Shown here: positions 47,051 through 56,476 of the stretch, piece by piece
How the letters are laid out: every line of letters begins with the position of its first letter
Numbering within the stretch: position 1 is the first letter of the stretch
Source: Athripsodes cinereus
Lineage: Eukaryota; Arthropoda; Insecta; Trichoptera; Leptoceridae
Length of the DNA stretch: 64,000 bases
Assembly (NCBI GenBank): GCA_947579605.1
Contig: OX388321.1
Span: 14,747,614-14,811,613, forward strand
Direction of reading: 5' to 3'
Position numbers and translations under genes: made by a program
The notes under the pieces: model-generated
The model's input: only the letters and a program-made list of their open reading frames with translations
Told to the model about the DNA's origin: nothing
Databases searched by the model: none

Positions 47051-48198
47051 GTAGCAATGTGGGCGAACGAGGACGAATCGTTTCAATTTGTGGGCTATGT
47101 CCGTGATTTAACAATTCGTATAATTGTTGGCCCGAAAATTTTAAATGTATTGTGTGATGAATATACCTAATCGTGAAGTTCAGAATTCTTATCTTTATTG
47201 TGTAATTGTGTGTATTGATATTAATTGAAAATGTAATAATTTAATGTGTGTATGTATATGAAAACAATTTTAAAAAATGAAACAGGAATCGTAAGATAAA
47301 TAATTTAAATGTCCGTATTTAAAAAATAAATGTATTGGTGTATAGCGCAAACGTTTGTCGCGAGTATTGTTATAATGTGGAGTAAAAAATCGATGCCGTA
47401 TAGAAAGAATTGTATGGTGAAAATATTCTGTTGTAAATGTCTCGTATTAAGCGGTAAACAAGACATCGAAAACCGACCTACATAACATAATGAAAATATA
47501 GTGTGTATCTATAATATCGAACGCCGTAAGGATGGATATAATATTATACCGTAGTTATACATCGCGAGAAGTGAGCGGTGTGCGAACAGTAGTATGCCTA
47601 TCTATACAACGTATAGTATGTACCTATACGTCGCAAGCGAAAGAGAGACAGCGTACAGACCTACCGCAACAATGTAATAGAAATATTCACGCGCGAAACG
47701 GGAACTCCAGATTATTAGTAAAATGTATAGTTGAAAATGAAATGTTATTGGAACGATACGAAGTATGTACCGATACTGCAGTATGTATAGTAAACCAAAG
47801 TGTACAAAGAACTTCGCCGGTAAACAGAATTTTGTTGTAATGTTATTTTAATAGTAAATTCATTTTCAAACGATGAGAGTAAAAATCGATGTTAAATATT
47901 AAATTGAATTATATTTTTTGAAACAGTAAAATGTTGCATTTGGAATAAATATCCTTATTGAACTCTTGGAGAAATAATATTAAATGAGCGTTGTTGTGTA
48001 AAAATTATGCGTAGTAGAATTTTGATAAGAATTTATATGTGCGTACGTAGTGATGTGACGAAATAATAATGAAATAATAATAATGATGAATAATATTAAA
48101 TAAATATTTTTGTTTTGAGAAAATTAAAGTTAAAAATAAATCGAAACAAATAATGTTAAACCTTCACGACCGTTCACGAAATTTAAAAAATAAATACA

Positions 48199-48450
48199 GT
48201 TAACCCTTAGTGAAACATGACCGAATTTGTTAACCCTTTGTGAATAATAATTGAATTTTTTTTAATGTCAAGTGTGAACTGTAACTGAATTTTTGAATTT
48301 AGTTAAGAAACAGTTAACCCTTTGATGACCATCGTTGAAAATTTTGACATTAACGTAAATAGTAGAATGATGTTTTGTAAATTTTTTTTGGAAATTAAAG
48401 AAGTAACCATGTAACGTTGTAGAATTTTTGCTGTTGAATATTAACCCTTC
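48199..48450. repeat. dispersed TTAACCCTT repeats
   Basis: Four copies of TTAACCCTT, two followed by a G/A-rich 'gtga' (about 48201, 48230, 48314 and 48441), are spaced through the interior of the LTR element. Their function is unknown. Confidence 0.6.
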
Positions 48451-50239
48451 GTGTACGGAATTTGTTATCTTTTGTGAAGTAATTAATTTTCTTGAAATGT
48501 AATAATGTGACTTTTGCGGCTTATTATCAGCGTGACATATTGAAGTAACCTATGCCTTGTTTATTTGAGAACTGAGTCCGTTTAGTGAATTATTCCGTTA
48601 AGGTAAACTAACGAACGCTCTTTGATAAAAAAATGAGTTATGTTTATGTAATATGTAAAGCCGTGATAGGAGAGATGTGTTTAAATACTTTTTTGTGACC
48701 TTTTTGTGTAATCAATATAGAGACGATGTTATCTGGATGTGTGAAAGATAAATCGTAATGCTCTTTTTGATGAATGTAGACAATGTGATTGCTAATCGTT
48801 CATGCCTATTATTTTGAAGTTTGAGTTTATATGACGTTTAATTCCGCGTAGGACACGTAGTAATCTCTTATGAATTGTAATTGGAAATGTTTGGATGTAG
48901 TATATCCTTGTTGAATTAAATAATTTTGTGACTTTGTGTAAAAGTTGTTTATGTTGCTTGAATACATTGGAAAATGTGATAGAACATTTTGACATTGAAC
49001 GGAATGGCTTATGAAAGACACAGAATAAAACCTGTAGTGGAATGTTGGCTACAGATATTCAATGGGATAATTTTAATTAATTGTATGTTAGTGAATAAAG
49101 ATGATGTATGAATCTGTTTATGAAAGGTGAGCCCTGTATGAAGAAGTAAATGTTGAATTTGAATAATGATGTATGTAAAGAATTTATTGAACTTGTAACT
49201 TGTATATTGTGTAGCAAAGATCGAAAGTTGTTCAATGTATTTGTCATGTATTAAGCCTGTGTGAGGGTAGCTCCCTCTGAGATTATCTCTATGTGAGAAA
49301 TCTGTCTCTGTGTGAGAACTGTGTCTATGTAATATGCGTAGAAGGATTTGACGCCAATAATGAATATCGGTTACTGTAAATGTGATTGCAGTCGTCGTGA
49401 TTTACCATTATGTCATGTCTGCGTGTAAATTGTTTTTCTAATATGTATATGTATGTCCTTATTATGTATGATTTCTTTCTGTGCTTTGCCAATATCTTTG
49501 TATGGTACATGGTACATGAAATCACTTGTATATGAGTGCTATTAAGCTTAATGGGTAAAATGAAGCGTAAATGTAGTATCTCTAATTCCATCTATACAAA
49601 ATTGTTTATACTTATTTAAATTCCTTTATGTTACTTTTCCCTTGTTGGATACATGTAACCGGAATCGAAAATGATGTAAACCAACTTCTTAAGTATGTAA
49701 CTTTTGTTTTATATGTTTGTCATGTTTAAAATGTTAACTTGTCGTCGATCGTAGTAAATGAATCCATCAATGAAACGTACGTATATTGAGAAATTGAAAG
49801 ATAGAATTTTATCGCCAATGTAGAACGAACCGCATATTGAAACGTAATACAGATCCTGAGTTTCTTATAGGGTTGTATTGTAAAATGTTTAAAGTTGTTG
49901 TTTTCATAACCTGTGTTTTTCGTATACATGCACATATGCACCTGTCTATATATATATACACCTCTATGTGCTATTATATTGTTATGATTGTAGCTCTCAA
50001 ACTTTTGATAGGAGCCCCTTACTAAAACAACCAATGTGAATTTTGTGTTATTATTAAGAAGTGTAAGTCAAAATATGAAAACAGTTCGCATCATTTTTGA
50101 CTATGGGCAATTTACCGCGAGTGCTTAATAATAATTATTGAACGGGCTATAGGATGTAAGAAACATTGTAATAGTATATAAGCTACCATTTTTTGAATTG
50201 TTTGTCTGTAATTGGGTACCTATGTAGTTGCTTATGTCC

Positions 50240-50362
50240 AATGGTTCTCAACTTTTTGTGTAACCAGTGGTACTCAACTTTTATGTGACCAGTGGTATTC
50301 AATCTTTTCATGTAACCAGTGGTTCTCAACAATTTTTGTAGTGATTCTCAACTTTTTTTTGT
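50240..50362. repeat. five-unit tandem repeat (AGTGGTTCTCAAC)
   Basis: Five degenerate units of 22-27 bp share 'agtggttctcaac', followed by T-rich sequence and 'tgtaacc'. The unit resembles a hAT terminal sequence. It sits just upstream of the polypurine tract. Confidence 0.75.
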
Positions 50363-50374
50363 ATAATTGGGGAA

Positions 50375-50427
50375 CTTGAAAATTTGTCGCTTCTCTTCAA
50401 ATTTTCAAGAGGGGCCGAAAGGGAGAA
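50375..50427 (+). promoter_or_regulatory. hairpin and polypurine tract
   Basis: A perfect 12-bp stem (50375-50386 with 50398-50409) precedes 'gaaagggagaa' (50417-50427), which abuts the 3' LTR. The tract would prime plus-strand synthesis. The hairpin may serve as a 3' RNA signal. Confidence 0.8.
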
Positions 50428-52831
50428 TGCTACGCATTAAATAATCGCTGCGGAGAAGTTCATACTGGCTAATGTTCCTACAGTCAATTGTTGTCTGTGA
50501 GTCTTCCGTAATAATAATAATAATTGTACGTTACAAAGAACACGTGACTGGCTGATGCTTCGATCTGCACACGGCACCACATCGTATGATTCTCATTCCC
50601 TTGAAGAATAACCGTTAAACGTGCCTGTTCCTCCGCGCGTCGCTTGCAAGCAAGTTCAGTTCGCCTGTCGCATTGGAGAAATCAACACCTCCACGGAGCT
50701 TGTCTCCGTGGATAACCGCGAACTCAATAAGACAGTATTTCATTCGTAATAATAATAAATATAATATAACTGGTTATAGCAGAGATTGTCTAAATATTAT
50801 GTACAAAATAATATAGTAATTTGAGTAGTGTATGACCAAAATAGTGAGGTTAATATGGAGTTCATATAACCAAGTAACGTGTTCCCGCCATATGTAAATT
50901 TCTAGTTAATAAATGTTCGCGTCTCAAAATAATGGAGTTTCTTAAATACCAGAATGAATGTTATAGATATTATATTTCGGATCTTGGTAAAGTGAAAATA
51001 GTTTGCAACTAACGTTATAATGATAAGTAATGAATAAAAGAACTCTCACCGATCGAACTTTGTTTCCCACCAAAAGTGTAACGTAATATTGTTGATATAG
51101 ATTAATTATGTGTTTTAGTAAAGGTAAACAAACTATTCTTAATAACTCGTGTATTGGAGTGAGGTATAATGTCGAAATTGTACAATAGCCACGTCGGGAA
51201 TGCATACAAAACGTACATGTAATTATGCCGACAGTAATAATAATACAAAACGAAGAAATATTAAATATACTATTGTTTATATTGTACACTTACCCAGCAA
51301 CCAAGTAAATAATATCAATTGAGTAAAGACTTCCTACAACGTGTGTCAGTGTAGTAGTGAGGGAATTAATAAATATATAACCTCATTGACTTCTACAGAA
51401 CAGTACGAGATAATGCGAGTGAATCTTATATGCATATCCTTATGGTGATAGCAGTAGAACGTGTATTTGTTCTTGAGGGATTCCATTCTGAACGAAACCG
51501 TCATCGTCCGTCGGCATCAAGTAGACAGCTTTGTATGTTCCACCCTCCTGTCTATATAGACGGTATGTAACAGAACAACATAGGATGTTCATCTGCGCGT
51601 GTGTCAACGTATATATCTGATTCGCCGTTACATAGGAACCAAGCGTAAATAACGTGTAATTTAATCTGTAAGTACCCGACAAGCTATAAGTTTAATTATG
51701 ATCAGAGAACCATTGTAAATGCCACTTTATGTATTGAATATTTGAGTATCTAAGTACATGCCACTTTGTTTAAATGTCCGTATTGAATATGGTATAACCA
51801 TTGCTCTCATAATTTTATGTATAATCCACTATATATGTTGTCTGTGTAATGTTCTAATAATTGAGTTAGATATCTATGAACCATTGTTATGTATCAACCC
51901 TGTTTTATTCAATACATACTGTCTTGTTTATCTCCATTTACGAATTTTATTGCTTTTACATAATCACCTTCCCTTTATTAATAAAATGTACCTTCCGTAC
52001 AAACAGATACCAAAAGTGGATATTGCTGGATATTGATATTGTACCAAACTTGTAACTACTATTGGATATGTATTAATGTACCCGGAAAAGGAGTTATTCC
52101 AGGCTCAATTCCGGAATAAGCTGAGCATATAAATATTCCATTATATATTATGATACCCTTGGGTTCGAATCCTGAGTGAAACTGTATGTAACGAACTTTT
52201 GTATGAGTATCTATAAGGGACGTGAGTACAAGAATCTAAAATGGAAATGAATATCAATCTATAATTCTACTCAAGAAAAGATATAAGTAGAATCTTTGCA
52301 ATATAAAGTATGCTAACAGAAGAAACATTATTGCATAAATTACCTAAGTATTCTAAAATGATATGATGACCATAAGAAAATGATGAAACCAAAGGATAAA
52401 GAATTCTCTGAACTTTACGTAAGTATAATATGTATAATTGAAGTATGTACCTGTCACCCACACACAATGCATTCCTCTTGCACAGAATAAGTAGATTCAT
52501 ACCCTAGACATGAACTTGAGCCAATATATTAATCTGTTTTACTTGCAAATATAATTGTAACTTCCTTTATTTACTTTCTCTATATCATATAATTTTCAAT
52601 GTGTTTCGCATATGTACATTGCAAAATGTATGTATTGAAGCTGGGGGCTGAGCCAATTTATATACTTTTCTTATGTACAATTCATGTAAATTCATTTCTT
52701 TTAATATTTGATAATTTCTCTTTTGATAATTTTGTAAAATGATATGATGCGATCGTCCTAGTGGGACGATATCGTATCAATTTGTGTGCTCGTCCGTGGA
52801 TGTAGCAAGGTGGGCGGACGTGTACGTAACA
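50428..52831 (+). repeat. 3' LTR
   Basis: It is a copy of 44627-47030 with no length difference and no mismatch seen by eye. It is followed by the 'atat' duplication. Its near-identity with the 5' LTR implies recent insertion. Confidence 0.95.
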
Positions 52832-52985
52832 ATATATTGGGCTACAATTTGTTTTAATAGTTGTTCAAAAAATAAGAACACATGATTTCGAATGAGTAAA
52901 TTATTTATTCCATTTATGCACTTATAATTTAAGAATAGTTTTATAAGATTCCAAGTATTGTTCATAGCATATTGCATTTAATATC

Positions 52986-53122
52986 TACAGTTCAGCAATG
53001 AGATATGCCATACATCCTAAACGTATACAATTAAACAGGTACAAAGAGGATGACTTGGATGATATCAAATGCAATTAGTCCGTTCTCTACCTCATTCGTG
53101 AGGAATGCTGTAATAGGATGAA
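52986..53122 (+). repeat. LINE-tailed SINE (family 3), decayed
   Basis: 'ttcagcaatgagatatgcca' through 'ctacctcattcgtgaggaat' and 'gctgtaatagg' matches the 3' half of the family. Confidence 0.6.
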
Positions 53123-53375
53123 AGATTTCTCAAACAATACTTCGTGTCAATAGAAAAAGTTGTTAGATATTTCATTGATTAAAATTATCATCATTGTATA
53201 CCGGCTTTGATTTCTGCCGTAAAACATTGGAGTATTTAAAAAGTTTTCCCGATATTATGCAATTTTTATAGCTCAGAACAATTTATATAGACCCTTATTT
53301 ATTCATATTTTAGTGTTTCTTTTTGCAAATTGACAATATTGGAATAACAAAGACTCCACGTAGAAAAAAAAAACA

Positions 53376-53569
53376 GCAGGGTTACTCTTGAAACGATCTA
53401 AATACGATCTTAATCTTAATCATACGACGAGCAAAATGACCATAGTATCGCGCTGCCGCCACCGTGAGATCGGGATGGACGTTTTTTTAAACAGTCACAT
53501 CGCGCGTCGTGTGATTTAGATCAAGACAAGATTAAGATCGTATTTACATTGTGACAAGAGTAACCCTGC
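53376..53569. mobile_element. short MITE with GCAGGGTTACTCTTG ends
   Basis: The left end 'gcagggttactcttg' and inner 'aaatacgatcttaatctt' are repeated inversely at the right end. The 194-bp interior is GC-richer ('cgcgctgccgccaccgtgag'). The target duplication is short or absent. The superfamily is unassigned. Confidence 0.75.
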
Positions 53570-53615
53570 AGATCACATATTTAAAAAAATAGTGTATTTG
53601 TATAGAATATCAAAG

Positions 53616-54050
53616 TATTCTGCTTTATGGTTGTGAGACGTGGACCATCACCAAGAGCGAAAGCGGACGGTTGGCGGCCTTTGAGATGTGGTGCTACAGA
53701 CGCATGCTTAAGATGCATTGGTCGGAACACGTCGAAAACGAAGAAGTATTAACCAGGGTAGGCGAAAAAAGGCAACTTCTTAAGAGAATCGGTCAACAAC
53801 GAGCTAACTGGATTGGCCACAACATCAGGCACCCAGGACTACTCATCGCCATCGCGGAGGGTAAGACCGAGGGGACAAATGGCAGAGGCCGACCAAGAGA
53901 CGCGTATATGGACCAACTGAAGAGGGACATGAACTGTGGCTCATACGTAGAGCTGAAAAGACTGGCTGAGAATAGGGACGAATGGAGAAGAAAGACCAAA
54001 CTCGTTGCAGACCAATACAATGGATTGTAACTCATTATATATATCAAAGT
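53616..54050 (+). pseudogene. LINE RT C-terminal fragment (second family)
   Basis: An unbroken frame from about 53617 to the stop at 54028-54030 reads ILLYGCETWTITKSE, MWCYRRMLKMHW, GRGRPRDAYMDQLKRDMN, LAENRDEWRRK. It has no ATG at the true start because the insert is 5'-truncated. These are hallmark C-terminal motifs of endonuclease-reverse transcriptase LINEs, beyond the RT core. It ends 'gattgtaactcattatatat'. It is a relative of the 26.6-kb fragment and better preserved. Confidence 0.88.
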
Positions 54051-54898
54051 AATTGTTTAATAGGTAAGTAACAACTATTTAACACATCATTTCGATGATT
54101 TGGAATACAAACAGGTGTTCCTGTCCGTTTCTATACGTTATATTGGGAGGAATCACAATAACTGTCATAATAATTGTAATAATAATAATAATGCCAGCTG
54201 TAGGGAGTGGCATTCTGCTACTAATAATACTGATACAAATAATCCCCCGAATGAATACTTCAGTACGTTCATAAAATTAATGGTAGTACGTATGTTTATA
54301 TGAATGTCTTTATGCAAGCTTAAAGGAGGAAAGTAATAATAATATTTTTTTACTGAGATATTCTCAGAAATGTGAATTAAGAATAATACAATTATTTTGC
54401 ATTACCGCCATCTTTCCTTAAAAATTATTTTCTTTTTGTGAGACAAGAAATATTAATTTATTGGTGGTTTTTAAAATAGAGGGAATCTCAAGAGCATAAA
54501 TATTATGGAAAAACGGTTATATGCATGACGTTGTCATTTTTAAAATTTTTCTCCAACTATTTCACCACTAGGTTGCTGTTTTAAATAATAATTCAAATGA
54601 TACCTGTATGGATGTAATATTGCATTGTGTTTGTGATGAATCTGTTATTGGGTTCATTTTTAACTGAGATGTACCCATGTTCATTTTTTAGTGTTTGAAA
54701 ATTTTATAATAATGTTAAATTATTATATTTTGTAAAAGGCAAATGCCGTTAATCGTTCAAAATAGATGAGGGCACAGGCTTTGTATATTGTTTACTCTAT
54801 TTAGAAAGTATTTCTCAATTTTTTTATTTGATCTTGAAGGTTGATAATGATATTTTTCTAGCTCGATGTCTGTTTCCTTAATGTTAACAATTAATTTA
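54051..54898. other. non-coding with an (AAT)n run
   Basis: No gene seen. (AAT)n lies near 54171-54192. Confidence 0.5.
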
Positions 54899-55135
54899 TT
54901 CATACCTTCATGACGTTGACCTCAAGTGAGGTACCCAGTGAACTAGCTGCATTCAAATTGCCCTCTGTCAAATTGAAAAAAGTTAATAATTCAAGATAGG
55001 TGGCATATCTCATCGCTGAATTGAATGTGTTAAATGTCTTAAACGTGTTGTTTATCGAATAAGTATCTTTTTCATAAAACACATTAGAAAATCGACAAAA
55101 AAGAGTGGTAAACTTATTTTTGAACACAGGCTCAA
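54899..55135 (-). repeat. LINE-tailed SINE (family 3), nearly full-length
   Basis: The minus strand begins 'accactcttttttgtcgattt', has 'ttcagcgatgagatatgcca', and ends 'acctcacttgaggtcaacgt', 'catgaaggtatg'. Confidence 0.7.
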
Positions 55136-55814
55136 CGAAACAATGCTAGTAATACATAATAATATATTGCACAAGGCGGGCAGGACAGGCGGATAATACC
55201 TACCCAACGCTCGCTTCTGCGGTAGAGGAAGATCTGCAAGATTATGTCTGATTATCGTCCACTACTTACATACATACATACTGCTTTTAATAATAATATT
55301 AATACTTCGACTGTCTCTATTTCTCCTTCTTGTTATATTACATGTACCTTCAATAAATTTACAATGCAAATAACTCCACATTATACCGTCTGTTAATATC
55401 AGTAACTGGTTGTTTGATCATGTTTATATTTTTTAGATTATATTTTATTATTTATTATTTATCGTGTCGAAACTCAGGAAAAACCAATCAAACTGATCTC
55501 CAGTACTGTGCGAAACACACAGCAGGTGGAGATGCGTCAAAAATATCCTCCATAGTGCATGTCACAGGGCACAATGGACACTCCAACAAGTGTGGCATGG
55601 TCTGTGCTGCACCACAGTAAAATATTTTATTAGGTAATGGAGAAATCAATTTCCTCTGTGAATACTTTTATCCTTTGAGGACATATTATTTAAAATGGAA
55701 GATATTAAGTTCTGATTTTAAGATATTAAATTTATATGGAAAGTGAATATTTAATTCTCAAGTTTATTTCAAAAATTTGTATTTTTGTTTATCGTATTGT
55801 GTTGATATAGGTAT
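55136..55814. other. non-coding; unexplained 68-codon frame
   Basis: The plus frame 55414-55620 ends with a Cys/His-containing peptide ('HVTGHNGHSNKCGMVCAAPQ'). I do not recognise it with confidence, and it may be repeat-derived. No splice context was established. Confidence 0.35.
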
Positions 55815-55861
55815 CAATTGATATTTTTTTTTTTTTTTTTTTTTTTTATAATAATACATAC

Positions 55862-55871
55862 GGCTTACGCC
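55862..55871 (-). promoter_or_regulatory. 3'-end hairpin of the LINE
   Basis: On the minus strand GGC-GTAA-GCC forms a 3-bp stem with a GNRA-type tetraloop about 15 bp before the poly-A tail. It may help the RT recognise its own RNA; this is inference. Confidence 0.4.
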
Positions 55872-55924
55872 TTTAATACATAGTTATAAACAACAATTGT
55901 ACAACACCACCATCGTATCAAATT

Positions 55925-56428
55925 AAAATCAAAACAAAAACAAAATATACTGCATCACTTCAAATTATAAAAATAAAAATTAAACACATTGTGTCACATA
56001 AACCACATAATAAAATTACAACATATCAACATCATCATGTCAAATCATAAAAAAAAAACTGTATCATATCTAACCATAAAATAAAGTTACAATACACTGC
56101 ATCACATCGAATTTCAAAATAAAAATAAAACACACTGTCATGTCAAATTATAGAATAAAATTACAGCACATTCATCATGTCAAATCATAAAATAAAAATA
56201 AAACACATTGAATCATATCAAACCACAAAATAAATTTACAGCACACCACATAAAATTATAAAATAAAAAAAAATAAAAATACACCGTATCATATCAAATT
56301 ATAAAATAAAACAAAATTATAACATACTACATCATATCAAATCATAAAATAAAAACAAAACACATTGCATCATATAAAATTACAAATTAAAACCAAAACA
56401 TATCGTATCATGTCAAATTACGACACAA
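55925..56428 (-). repeat. degenerate tandem repeats in the LINE 3' UTR
   Basis: About a dozen diverged units of 36-40 bp share 'catcatatcaaat', 'cataaaataaaa' and 'acacattg' (plus-strand spelling). They lie wholly between ORF2 and the poly-A tail. Function unknown. Confidence 0.8.
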
Positions 56429-56476
56429 AGACAAGATTAACCAAATGGGAAGGGGAGGTAAAAAAGGACAAAGTAT

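Larger units (their letters stand above)
47031..50427 (+). other. non-coding interior of the LTR element
   Basis: It holds a PBS at the left, four TTAACCCTT blocks at 48199-48450, a tandem array at 50240-50362, and a hairpin plus polypurine tract at the right. Between these it is AT-rich with no coding signature. No frame longer than 102 codons exists, and that one (47532-47840) has no recognisable domain. Packaging and dimerisation signals probably lie near 47050-47130, but this is inference. Confidence 0.85.
44627..52831 (+). mobile_element. large non-autonomous LTR retrotransposon (LARD-like)
   Basis: Two 2,404-bp LTRs begin TG and end CA. They enclose a 3,397-bp interior. 'atat' flanks it on both sides (44623-44626 and 52832-52835) as a 4-bp target duplication. 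A tRNA-Pro primer-binding site and a polypurine tract sit at the correct positions and set the plus orientation. No gag, protease, RT, RNase H or integrase frame exists; the longest interior ORF is 102 codons without motifs. Size and structure match the class called LARD in plants. It must use another element's proteins. Confidence 0.93.

Noticed and set aside
45141..52500. ORFs of 77-115 codons occurring twice as a conserved gene pair.
   Set aside because: They recur only because the LTR is duplicated. They lack motifs and lie on both strands.
44627..52831. Segmental tandem duplication or assembly artefact (2.4-kb repeat at 5.8-kb offset).
   Set aside because: The repeats start TG and end CA, have an exact tRNA-Pro PBS 2 bp inside the left copy, a polypurine tract abutting the right copy, and matching 4-bp flanks. 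They are LTRs.
55414..55620. A Cys/His-containing 68-codon frame as a host exon.
   Set aside because: I could not recognise the protein or establish splice context. It may be repeat-derived, so it is only mentioned in the stretch description.
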